A DNA stretch of 64,000 nucleotides from positions 52,508-116,507 of the forward strand of contig NZ_JRKS01000003.1 of the NCBI RefSeq assembly GCF_000763805.1. The letters run 5' to 3'. Shown in pieces: positions 47,992 through 56,093 of this stretch (position 1 is the first letter of the stretch; the number at the start of each line of letters is the position of its first letter). The notes under the pieces are model-generated. The model had not been told where the DNA came from, ran no database searches, and saw only the letters and a list, made by a program, of their open reading frames with translations. The stretch comes from Paracoccus sphaerophysae (GTDB lineage: Bacteria; Pseudomonadota; Alphaproteobacteria; Rhodobacterales; Rhodobacteraceae). The position numbers and the translations under genes are program-made.

Positions 47992-48462
47992 ATGATGGAG
48001 CACCCGATGCACCCCGCCTATTCCTCCGCTGCCCCGGCCTACGGCCCCGCCTATGGCCCGACGGGTTTCAGCCGCTCCCCCCACGGGGTGCGCGCCACGG
48101 TCGGCCGCGTCCTGGCCGATTGCCGCGACTGGCTGGACGCCCGCGGCCGGATCGCCTGGCTCGTGGCCATGATCCTCGGTTTCGTGGCCGCCTGGCCGGT
48201 CGGCCTGTTCATCCTCGGCTACATGATCTGGAGCAAACGCATGTTCGGAAGCTGTACCCACCGCCGCCATCGCGACGGCGAAGCCCAGCGCTTCTACCGC
48301 GCCGCCCCCACCGGCAACGCCGCCTTCGACGCCTATCGCGACGAGACGCTGAAGCGGCTGGAAGACGAACACCAGGCCTTCGTCGATTTCCTGGCCAAGC
48401 TGCGCGAGGCCAAGGACAAGGCCGAGTTCGACCAGTTCATGGACGAACGCCGCAACGCCTGA
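47992..48462 (+). CDS. DUF2852 membrane protein
   Basis: A 156-residue protein of the alphaproteobacterial DUF2852 family. An N-terminal Tyr/Pro/Ala-rich stretch (SSAAPAYGPAYGP) precedes one transmembrane segment, AWLVAMILGFVAAWPVGLFI. A conserved cytoplasmic region follows, with AFDAYRDETLKRLEDE and DKAEFDQFMDERR. Function is not known. Start is uncertain among ATGs at 47992, 47995 and 48007. The dyad at 47970-47986 sits right before it, so expression is probably repressed by the neighbouring TetR protein. Confidence 0.85.
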   Translation: MMEHPMHPAYSSAAPAYGPAYGPTGFSRSPHGVRATVGRVLADCRDWLDARGRIAWLVAMILGFVAAWPVGLFILGYMIWSKRMFGSCTHRRHRDGEAQRFYRAAPTGNAAFDAYRDETLKRLEDEHQAFVDFLAKLREAKDKAEFDQFMDERRNA

Positions 48463-48472
48463 CCGACACGGG

Positions 48473-48497
48473 AAAGGCCCCCTTCCGGGGGCCTTTT
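48473..48497. terminator. Bidirectional terminator between DUF2852 gene and gshA
   Basis: AAGGCCCCC and GGGGGCCTT arms enclose a four-base TTCC loop, with TTTT on the plus side and TTT on the minus side. It serves two convergent genes. Confidence 0.85.
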
Positions 48498-49864
48498 CAA
48501 TAGGCGGTCTCGGCGTAGATCCGGGACAGGTCGCCCTGCCATTCGCCGTGATATTTGGCCAGCAGGTCGTCGGCCGCCGTCATCCCGCGCTCGACCCGCT
48601 CGCGCAGCACGGCCAGGTAGCCTACCTCGTCGGCGGCGCCATCGGCCGACCGCCGCGCCCGCGCGGCCAGGCCCGCCTCGGCCAGCGTCAGCACCTCGCC
48701 CGCAAGGTCGTTCAGCCGGATGCCGTCATGTTCGCCCGACAGCCCGTCGCGGGCGGCGGCGCGGCGCAGCCCCTCGCGGGTGTCGTGCGTCCAGCCGCGG
48801 GTCAGTTCGGTTGCGGCGTCCAGCGCGCCCTGGTCGTAGGTCAGCCCGACCCACAGCGCCGGCAGCGCGCTTAGATGCGACAGCGGCCCGCAATCGGCGC
48901 CCCGCATCTCGATGTATTTCTTGATCCGCGCCTCGGGGAAGACCGTGGTCATGTGGTCGGCCCAGTCCGACAGCGTCGGCAGCTCTCCGGGCAAAGCTGG
49001 CAGGCGGCCGTTCAGGAAGTCGCGGAAGGACTGCCCCAGCGCGTCGATGTACTTGCCGTCGCGATAGACGAAATACATCGGCACATCGAGGACATAGTCG
49101 ACCCAGGCCTCGTAACCGAAGCCGTCCTCGAACACGAAGGGCAGCATCCCGGTCCGTGCCGCGTCCAGGTTCTGCCAGATATGCGCCCGCCAGGACTTCA
49201 TCCCGTTCGGGCGCCCGTCCAGGAACGGAGAGTTCGCCAGCAGCGCCGTCGCCACCGGCTGCAGCGACAGCGCGACGCGCAGCTTCTGCACCATGTCGGC
49301 CTCGGACGCATAGTCGAGGTTCACCTGCACCGTGCAGGTTCGGTACATCATCTGGGTGCCCAGCGTGCCGACCTTCTGCATGTAGGGCGTCATCAGCGCA
49401 TAGCGCCCCTTGGGCATCATAGGCATGTCGTCCTGGTGCCAGACCGGCGCCGCGCCGATGCCCATGAAGCCTGCGTTCACGCCGTCGGCGATCGCCCGCA
49501 CCTCGTCCAGGTGCCGGACGGTTTCGGCGTGGGTGTCGTGGATCGTCTCGACCGGGGCACCTGACAGTTCCAGCTGGCCGCCCGGCTCCAGGCTGACATT
49601 GGCGCCGTCCCGCGACAGGCCGATCAGCTTGCCGCTTTCGCGGATCTCCTCCCACCCGAAGCGGTCGCGCAGACCTTCCAGCATGGCGAGGATCGACCGC
49701 TCGCCCTCATAGGGCAACGGCTTCAGCGTGTCCCAGGTAAAGCCAAATTTCTCGTGCTCGGTCCCGATGCGCCAGCTGTCGCGCGGCTTCTCGCCCGACG
49801 CGACATATTCGGCCATCTGCTCGGGCCGCTCGATCGGGCCGCCGCCCTGCTGGGGAATGGACAT
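48497..49864 (-). CDS. gshA: Glutamate-cysteine ligase (plant/alphaproteobacterial type)
   Basis: Catalyses the first step of glutathione synthesis. The 455-residue GCS2 protein has RIGTEHEKFGF near residue 35, SLEPGGQLELSGAP and CTVQVNLDYASEADM, and ends RIYAETAY. This form is homologous to plant GSH1 rather than to E. coli GshA. It stands alone on the minus strand, divergent from the methyltransferase gene. Confidence 0.96.
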   Translation of the reverse strand: MSIPQQGGGPIERPEQMAEYVASGEKPRDSWRIGTEHEKFGFTWDTLKPLPYEGERSILAMLEGLRDRFGWEEIRESGKLIGLSRDGANVSLEPGGQLELSGAPVETIHDTHAETVRHLDEVRAIADGVNAGFMGIGAAPVWHQDDMPMMPKGRYALMTPYMQKVGTLGTQMMYRTCTVQVNLDYASEADMVQKLRVALSLQPVATALLANSPFLDGRPNGMKSWRAHIWQNLDAARTGMLPFVFEDGFGYEAWVDYVLDVPMYFVYRDGKYIDALGQSFRDFLNGRLPALPGELPTLSDWADHMTTVFPEARIKKYIEMRGADCGPLSHLSALPALWVGLTYDQGALDAATELTRGWTHDTREGLRRAAARDGLSGEHDGIRLNDLAGEVLTLAEAGLAARARRSADGAADEVGYLAVLRERVERGMTAADDLLAKYHGEWQGDLSRIYAETAY

Positions 49865-50006
49865 CTCGGCCTCTCGATCAACGTCCGCGACAGGTGGCGT
49901 GCCGATCCGGCATAGTCAAGCGCCACCGAGGTGTGAGGCGGCGCCACGCTTGCCGCGCGGGGCCTGAAATGCGACAGCCTCGGGGGACAGAGACGGGGAA
50001 CGCGCC

Positions 50007-51230
50007 ATGACAGACGACACCGACAGCACCGAGCCGCAAGGCGGCCTGCCCGTGGTGCGGCTGCGCCCCAAGGCCAATGCCCGCGCCGTCCGGCACGGCT
50101 TTCCCTGGGTCTATGCCGACGAACTGGTGATCGACCGCCGCACCAAGGCGCTGGCCGCCGGGTCACTGGCCGTCCTGCAGGATGCCGAGCGGGGCGATCT
50201 GGGCGTGGTGACGGTCAACCCGGCGTCCAAGATCGTCGCGCGGATGCTCGACCCCGATGCCGGAGCGCGGATCGACCGCGACTGGCTCGCCAGCCGGCTG
50301 CGCCGGTCGCTCGCGCTGCGCGAGCGGCTGTTCGACGGGCCGTTCTATCGCCTGGTCCATGCCGAGGCCGACGGGCTGCCGGGCGTCATCATCGACCGCT
50401 TCGGCGATGCCGCCGTAATCCAGCCCAACGCCGCCTGGGCCGACCGCCTGCTGCCCGAACTCGCCGCCGCCCTGACCGAGGTGACGGGCGTCACCCGCAT
50501 CGTGATGAACGGCAGCGGCCGGGCGCGCGGGCTGGAGGGGCTGGACGATCGCACCGAGGTCATCGCCGGCGAGATCGGGGCCCCGATCGAGGTGCCGATG
50601 AACGGCGCGCTCTATCTGGCCGACCTGACCGGCGGGCAGAAGACGGGTCTTTTCTATGACCAGCGCCCGAACCACGCCTTCACCCAGCGCCTGTCGCGTG
50701 GGGCGCGGGTGCTGGACGTGTTTTCCCATGTCGGCGGCTTTGCCCTCGCGGCGCTTGCGGGGGGCGCGGATCAGGCCACCTGCGTGGATGGATCGGCCGC
50801 CGCACTGGCGCTGGCCGAGGGCGGCGCCCGGGCGATGGGGGCCGGCGACCGGCTGACCACCCGCCGCGGCGACGCCTTCGCCACGATGGAGGAACTTGCC
50901 GCCGAAGGGCAGCGCTTTGACGTGGTGATCTGCGATCCGCCGGCCTTCGCGCCGTCGAAACCGGCGCTCGAGGCCGGCCTGCGCGCCTATGAGCGCGTCG
51001 CGCGGCTGGCCGCCCCGCTGGTCGCGCCGGGCGGCTATCTGGTGCTGTGCTCGTGCAGCCACGCGGCCGACCTGACCGCCTTCCGCAGCGCCTCGGCGCG
51101 GGGGATCGGGCGCGGCGGGCGGCGGATGCAGCTGATCCACACCGGCTTTGCCGGGCCCGACCACCCTATCCTGCCTCAACTGGCCGAGACGGGCTATCTC
51201 AAGGCGCTGTTCTTCCGGCTGGACGGATGA
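50007..51230 (+). CDS. RlmI-like class I SAM-dependent RNA methyltransferase
   Basis: A 407-residue protein with the RlmI/RlmK layout. An N-terminal PUA-like RNA-binding domain (RLRPKANARAVRHGFPWVYA), a middle EEHEE-like domain, and a C-terminal Rossmann domain are present; the last has RVLDVFSHVGGFALAALAG and the catalytic-loop block ICDPPAFAPSK. It probably makes m5C in 23S rRNA; site unknown. Its stop overlaps the PIN gene start (ATGA). Confidence 0.9.
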   Translation: MTDDTDSTEPQGGLPVVRLRPKANARAVRHGFPWVYADELVIDRRTKALAAGSLAVLQDAERGDLGVVTVNPASKIVARMLDPDAGARIDRDWLASRLRRSLALRERLFDGPFYRLVHAEADGLPGVIIDRFGDAAVIQPNAAWADRLLPELAAALTEVTGVTRIVMNGSGRARGLEGLDDRTEVIAGEIGAPIEVPMNGALYLADLTGGQKTGLFYDQRPNHAFTQRLSRGARVLDVFSHVGGFALAALAGGADQATCVDGSAAALALAEGGARAMGAGDRLTTRRGDAFATMEELAAEGQRFDVVICDPPAFAPSKPALEAGLRAYERVARLAAPLVAPGGYLVLCSCSHAADLTAFRSASARGIGRGGRRMQLIHTGFAGPDHPILPQLAETGYLKALFFRLDG

Positions 51231-51769
51231 AGGCGGTCCTGGACGCCTGCGTCCTGTATCCGACCGTGTTGCGGGAAATTCTGATCGGCGGGGCTGAGGC
51301 CGGGCTGTTCACTCCGGTCTGGTCGCCGCGCATCCTCGCCGAATGGCAGCACGCCGCGGCCCGCCTTGGCCCCGACCAGGCCGCCGTGGCGGGGGCCGAG
51401 ATCGCGCTGCTGCAACTGGCGCACCCGCGGGCCGGTGCGGCCGATGAGGGGACGGCAGCCGCCGGGTATGACTGGCCCGACCCCGCCGACCGTCACGTGG
51501 CCGAGGCGGCGCTGGCCGCACGCGCGGGGCTGATCGTGACCGCCAACCTGCGCGATTTTCCCCGCGCCGTGCTGGCTGATCTGGGGCTGACGGCGATCCA
51601 TCCCGACGAATTCCTGCTGGACCTCTACCGCCGCTCGCCCGATGTAGTCGCGGCCAGCGTCACCGCTGCCCATCGCAAGGCCGAGCGCCTGGGCGGAGCG
51701 ATGCCGCTGCAGGACCTGCTGGCCCGCGCCCGCCTGCCGCGGCTGTCCAAGGCACTGCGGCGCAGCTAG
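51227..51769 (+). CDS. PIN-domain protein
   Basis: A 180-residue PIN_3-type putative ribonuclease. Acidic metal ligands are visible in MKAVLDACVLYP (Asp6), ILAEW and WPDPADRHVAEAALAA, and the strand-helix LIVTANLRDFP matches the family. Most PIN proteins are toxins paired with an antitoxin; no antitoxin gene is adjacent. Instead it is translationally coupled to the RNA methyltransferase gene, which may indicate RNA processing. Confidence 0.87.
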   Translation: MKAVLDACVLYPTVLREILIGGAEAGLFTPVWSPRILAEWQHAAARLGPDQAAVAGAEIALLQLAHPRAGAADEGTAAAGYDWPDPADRHVAEAALAARAGLIVTANLRDFPRAVLADLGLTAIHPDEFLLDLYRRSPDVVAASVTAAHRKAERLGGAMPLQDLLARARLPRLSKALRRS

Positions 51770-51787
51770 GCCGCGTACCGCGCAAGG

Positions 51788-51814
51788 AAAAAGGCCCGCC
51801 GGGGCGGTGGGCCT
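51788..51814 (-). terminator. Rho-independent terminator after the BON-LysM gene
   Basis: AGGCCCGCC and GGTGGGCCT arms (one G-U pair) form a hairpin followed by TTTTT on the minus strand, 12 bases past the stop. Confidence 0.75.
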
Positions 51815-51825
51815 ACACAGGGTGA

Positions 51826-52422
51826 TCAGTCCTGCGGGATGCGCAGCTTCTGGCCCGGATAGATCTTGTCTGGGTCGGTCAGCATCGGCTTGTTCGCCTC
51901 GAAGATCTCCCGATAGCGGCTAGCCTTGCCCAGGTATTTCTGGGCGATCTCGGACAGGTTCTCGCCCTTCTTCACCTCGTGAAAGACCGGCTCGACCGCC
52001 TTGGGCGCGGTGGGATCCTCGGGCAGGTCCGCCTCGACCCGGGCGATGCCCTTGATGTTGCCGACCGCGAGGATCAGCTTTTCCATCGTGGCGCGGTCGG
52101 CGCCCTTGCTTTCGACCTTCACGGTATCGCCGTTCAGGTAAAGCCGCACATCGCCGGAATCGAGCCCCAGCGCCGCAACCTCGGCATTCAGCGCGTCCAG
52201 CTTGCGCTTGGTTTCGGCGTCATGCTGCGGCGTGGGCGCCGCCTTGGGCGCGGCCTGCGGAGCAGCCCCGGCGGTGGGGGCCGGCGCCGCTTTCGGCTCT
52301 GCCTTGGGCGCTGCCTGAGGAGCAGCCTGGGGGGCAGCTTTCGGTTCCACCTCCGGTTCGGCGGCCTCGGCGGTGCCAAAGATCGACTTGCCAGAGTCCT
52401 TGACGAAATCCCAGAAACCCAT
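51826..52422 (-). CDS. BON-LysM domain protein (Kbp/YgaU-like)
   Basis: A 198-residue protein starting MGFWDFVKDSGKSIFG, as in E. coli Kbp, a cytoplasmic potassium-sensing protein. A Pro/Ala/Lys-rich linker (residues about 22-65) is an insertion absent from short homologues. A BON domain (KLILAVGNIKGIARVE) is followed by a C-terminal LysM (HEVKKGENLSEIAQKYLG, ending PGQKLRIPQD). No signal peptide is present. Function by family is potassium or osmotic homeostasis; unproven here. Confidence 0.88.
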   Translation of the reverse strand: MGFWDFVKDSGKSIFGTAEAAEPEVEPKAAPQAAPQAAPKAEPKAAPAPTAGAAPQAAPKAAPTPQHDAETKRKLDALNAEVAALGLDSGDVRLYLNGDTVKVESKGADRATMEKLILAVGNIKGIARVEADLPEDPTAPKAVEPVFHEVKKGENLSEIAQKYLGKASRYREIFEANKPMLTDPDKIYPGQKLRIPQD

Positions 52423-52518
52423 CGGTGCAATTCCTTTCGGTTGGTCTCGCTGCAATAACCCGTTGATCGCGCGCAGGTTCCTGCCCTGCCCGCGGCTCGG
52501 CGCAGAACCGCCCGAGGG

Positions 52519-54789
52519 CTACTTGCGGATTCGACGCAGCTTGCGCGCCCGCGCCTCGCCGGCCTTGGCCGAGGTCACGTCGCGTCGGCGCGGGCCCTTG
52601 CCGCGCGCCCCCCTGGGGCCGGCCGGGATGCCGCGGCCCTCGATCTCGACCAGTTCCAGCGTCAGCCCGCCGGTGGTCGGGATCGCCTCGGCCAGCCGCA
52701 CCGTGACCCGCTGGCCGATGCCGATGGTCAGCCCGGTATCGGCGCCTTCCAGCACCTGCCGGTCGCGGTCGAAATGGAAATACTCGCGCCCGATCTCGCG
52801 GATCGGCAGCAGCCCGTCGGCCCCGGTCTCGTCCAGCTTGACGAACGCGCCAAAGCGCTGGACGCCCGAGATGCGGCCCGCGAACTCGCTGCCCACCCGG
52901 TCGGCCAGATAGGCGGCGAGGTAGCGGTCGGTGGTGTCGCGTTCGGCCGCCATGCTGCGACGCTCGGTGTCGCTGATATGCTGGGCGGTCTCGGACAGGG
53001 TCTCGATATCTTGGGGCGACAGCCCGTCGCCACCCTTCGCACCCCCGCCCCAGCCGTGGCCCGAGATCAGCGCGCGGTGCACGATCAGGTCCGAATAGCG
53101 CCGGATGGGCGAGGTGAAATGCGCATAGCTTTTCAGCGCCAGCCCGAAATGGCCAAAGTTTTCCGGGTGATAGTATGCCTGCGTCATCGACCGCAGGGTC
53201 GAGACGTTGATCAGCTCGTCGAAATCCGTCCCCTCGGCCTGGGCCAGAAGGCGGTTGAGATGGCTCGTCTGAAGCACCTGTCCCTTGGCCAGCGCAAAGC
53301 CCGACGCCTCGGCCACGTCGCGCAGCGCGTTCAGCTTTTCGGGGCTGGGCTCTTCGTGGACGCGGAACAGCAGCGGGCGGCGCAGGCGGGTCAGCTCCTC
53401 GGCGGCGGCGACGTTGGCCAGCACCATGAATTCCTCGATCAGCCGGTGCGCGTCATAGCGGTCGCGGAAGGCCACCGACTTCACCCGCCCGTCGGGGGTC
53501 AGCTCGATCCGCCGTTCCGGCAGGTCCAGGTCCAGCGGCTGCCGCCGCGCCCGCGCGGACTTGAGCAGCTCATAGGCCGCAAACAGCGGGCGGATCACGC
53601 TGTCCATCAGCGGCGCTGTCGCCTCGTCCGGGGTGCCGTCCGCCGCGGCCTGCGCCTGCTCATAGGACAGGGACGCGGCGGAGTGCATCATCCCGCGATG
53701 GAAATCGTGGCTGATCTTGTTGCCGCGCGCGTCCAGCCGCATCCTGACGGCGATCACCGGGCGGTCCACGCCTTCGTGCAGCGACAGCAGGTCGCCCGAC
53801 AGGATGTCGGGCAGCATCGGCACGACACGGTCGGGGAAATAGGTCGAATTGCCGCGATGCCGCGCCTCGCGGTCCAGGGCGGTGCCGGGGCGGACATAGG
53901 CGGCCACGTCGGCGATGGCGACCCAGATCACCATCCCATCGGGGTTCCTCGGGTCGTCGTCGGGCATCGCCGCCACGGCGTCGTCATGGTCGCGCGCATC
54001 CGCCGGGTCGATGGTGACCAGCGGCAGGGCGCGCAGATCCTCGCGGCCGCTCATCGTGGCCGGGACGGTGGCGTCGGCCTCGGCCATCACCGCGTCGGGG
54101 AAATCGTCGGGGATGCCGTGCTGGTAGATGGCGATCAGGCTGACCGCGCGCGGCGCGGAAGGATCGCCCAGCCGTTCGATGATGCGGGCCTGCGCCAGGC
54201 CCAGGCGATTGCGAGAGCCGACCTGTTCAGCCTCGACCAGCTCGCCGTCCTGGGCGTCCAGCGTGGCATCGCCGCGGACCCGCCACTGCCGGTCCTGGCC
54301 TTTGTCGATCGGGACGATGCGGCCGCCCTCGGTTTCCTTGCGGAAGATCCCGACGACCTTGTGCGCGACCGCGCCGATCCGGCGCATGAGCCGGGCCTGA
54401 TAGGCGTAATCCTCGCCCTCGACCTCGGTCAGGCGGGCGAGGATGCGTTCGCCGGGCGCGACGGCCGGATCGGCCTTGCGCGGCGAAAACAGGATGCGCG
54501 GCATGGGGGCGGTGCCCTGCCATTCCATCGGGCGCGCAAACAGGTCGCCATCGGCATCGGGCGGCAGTATTTCCAGCACGCTGACTGGCGGCAGTCTTTC
54601 GTGGTCGCGGTAGCTGCGGCGCCGGCGGTCGACGACGCCCTCGGCCTCGAGCTCGCGCAGCAGGCGCTTGAGCTCGATTCGGGCCGAGCCCTTGATGTTG
54701 AAGGCCTTGGCGATGTCGCGTTTCGCGGTCGCGTCGGGGTTGTCGGCGATCCAATCGAGGATCTGCTGGCGGGTCGGAAACTGGTTCAT
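52519..54789 (-). CDS. rnr: Ribonuclease R
   Basis: A 756-residue 3'-5' exoribonuclease of the RNB family that degrades structured RNA. An N-terminal winged helix (ARIELKRLLRELEAEG) precedes cold-shock domains. The RNB catalytic domain holds metal-binding aspartates in TIDPADARDHDDAVAA. The C-terminal S1 domain is GRISGVQRFGAFVKLDE, and a basic tail ends RARKLRRIRK. Length is normal. Confidence 0.96.
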   Translation of the reverse strand: MNQFPTRQQILDWIADNPDATAKRDIAKAFNIKGSARIELKRLLRELEAEGVVDRRRRSYRDHERLPPVSVLEILPPDADGDLFARPMEWQGTAPMPRILFSPRKADPAVAPGERILARLTEVEGEDYAYQARLMRRIGAVAHKVVGIFRKETEGGRIVPIDKGQDRQWRVRGDATLDAQDGELVEAEQVGSRNRLGLAQARIIERLGDPSAPRAVSLIAIYQHGIPDDFPDAVMAEADATVPATMSGREDLRALPLVTIDPADARDHDDAVAAMPDDDPRNPDGMVIWVAIADVAAYVRPGTALDREARHRGNSTYFPDRVVPMLPDILSGDLLSLHEGVDRPVIAVRMRLDARGNKISHDFHRGMMHSAASLSYEQAQAAADGTPDEATAPLMDSVIRPLFAAYELLKSARARRQPLDLDLPERRIELTPDGRVKSVAFRDRYDAHRLIEEFMVLANVAAAEELTRLRRPLLFRVHEEPSPEKLNALRDVAEASGFALAKGQVLQTSHLNRLLAQAEGTDFDELINVSTLRSMTQAYYHPENFGHFGLALKSYAHFTSPIRRYSDLIVHRALISGHGWGGGAKGGDGLSPQDIETLSETAQHISDTERRSMAAERDTTDRYLAAYLADRVGSEFAGRISGVQRFGAFVKLDETGADGLLPIREIGREYFHFDRDRQVLEGADTGLTIGIGQRVTVRLAEAIPTTGGLTLELVEIEGRGIPAGPRGARGKGPRRRDVTSAKAGEARARKLRRIRK

Positions 54790-54890
54790 GAGGATGAGGC
54801 TAGCACGCCTGGCGAACGGGCGTCACAGGAAAGGCGCGGGGGCCGGGAAAGGAACGCCGACCGGACCCGGCAGACGGCCGCGCGGACAGA

Positions 54891-55190
54891 TCAGCTTTCT
54901 GCCTCGGCCTCGTTCATGTGGGTGAGCGGGTCGTTCGGCGCAACCCCCTCCGACGGCTCGCCCGGCAGCCGGATCAGCGGCCCGGCCGCCAGCAGCACCG
55001 GATCGTCGGTCGCGCCGCGGTCGAGCAAGGCCAGGAAGTCCTGCCGCATCCGATAGCCCCAGAAATCGTTGATATGGCCGGCGACGCCTTCCTCGGGCGG
55101 CTGATCGGGCTGGCTGCGAAAGAAATCGGCGATCTGGCCGGCCATGCGCATCAGCTTTTCGGTGGGAGAGTGTTCCGAAATCTCGGACAT
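54891..55190 (-). CDS. fdsD: Formate dehydrogenase delta subunit
   Basis: A 99-residue FdsD-family protein with EKLMRMAGQIADFFRSQP and GHINDFWGYRMRQDFLALL. FdsD is needed for assembly or stability of NAD-dependent formate dehydrogenases and stays in the cytoplasm. It is the last gene of fdsGBACD, four bases after fdhD. Confidence 0.93.
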   Translation of the reverse strand: MSEISEHSPTEKLMRMAGQIADFFRSQPDQPPEEGVAGHINDFWGYRMRQDFLALLDRGATDDPVLLAAGPLIRLPGEPSEGVAPNDPLTHMNEAEAES

Positions 55191-55193
55191 GGC

Positions 55194-56093
55194 TCACGGC
55201 TCCAGTCGGTGAGGATGGGTGAAAACGTCAAAGCCGCCCTCGCGGGCGCGGCCGATCAGGGTCAGCCCGGCGGCCTCGGCCCAGGCGATGGCGAGCCGGG
55301 TCGGCACGCCCGCGCCGATCAGCACCGGGGCCCCCAGCCGCACCGTCTTCTGCACCAGGTCGACCGACAGCCGGGACGTCATCGCGACCGCCCCCTGCCC
55401 GGCATCGGGCACTGCGGCAGCGCCGGCATCGGCACCGCCCCGGGCCACCGCGCCGGCCAACTTGTCCAGCGCGTTGTGCCGGCCCACATCCTCGCGCACC
55501 AGCGCACCATCTTGGGTCCACAGCGCGGCGGCGTGGATCGCGGGCGTCTCGCGCCACCGCCGCTGCCCCTGCGACAGCGCCAGCATCGCGGCGCCGACCT
55601 GAGCGGGGGCAAAGCGGGTGTCTGCCCTTACGCGGGTCACCGCCGGCAGGGCCGCGGCGATGCTGTCCACCCCGCACAGCCCGCAGCCCACCGGCCCGAC
55701 CATGCTGCGACGGCGGTCGGCGAGACGCACGGACAGTCCGGGGCGCAGCCACAGCCGTGCCTCCCACGCGGCGCGGCCAGGGATCGGGGCCTCGACCTCG
55801 ACCGCCTCGGCGCTGTCAACGTCGCCGGGGCCGTCGATCAGCCCCTCGGTCAGGGCAAAGCCCAGCGCGAAGTCGTCCAGATCGTGCGGCGTCGCCATCA
55901 GCACCGCCTGAGAGCTGCCGTCGATCACCACCGCCACCGCGGCCTCCTCGGGCGCCGGAGCGGGTGGGTCCGCGGCCACGTCCACCCACGCCCCCCCGCG
56001 CCAGCGTGCCGCCGGACGGCCGGAGCCGGGCTCGGCAGCCGGTGGTCGGCCCCCGTCACGGACGGCGTCGCGCAGCGCGGCCGGGCCGGTCAT
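55194..56093 (-). CDS. fdhD: Formate dehydrogenase accessory sulfurtransferase
   Basis: A 299-residue FdhD/FdsC protein that passes sulfur to the molybdenum cofactor, essential for formate dehydrogenase activity. The Cys-rich motif GCGLCGVDS near residue 125, the conserved ALVREDVGRHNALDKL and VAMTSRLSVDLVQKT are present. The ATG at 56093 overlaps the fdsA stop (ATGA). An earlier in-frame start would run into fdsA. Confidence 0.94.
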   Translation of the reverse strand: MTGPAALRDAVRDGGRPPAAEPGSGRPAARWRGGAWVDVAADPPAPAPEEAAVAVVIDGSSQAVLMATPHDLDDFALGFALTEGLIDGPGDVDSAEAVEVEAPIPGRAAWEARLWLRPGLSVRLADRRRSMVGPVGCGLCGVDSIAAALPAVTRVRADTRFAPAQVGAAMLALSQGQRRWRETPAIHAAALWTQDGALVREDVGRHNALDKLAGAVARGGADAGAAAVPDAGQGAVAMTSRLSVDLVQKTVRLGAPVLIGAGVPTRLAIAWAEAAGLTLIGRAREGGFDVFTHPHRLEP

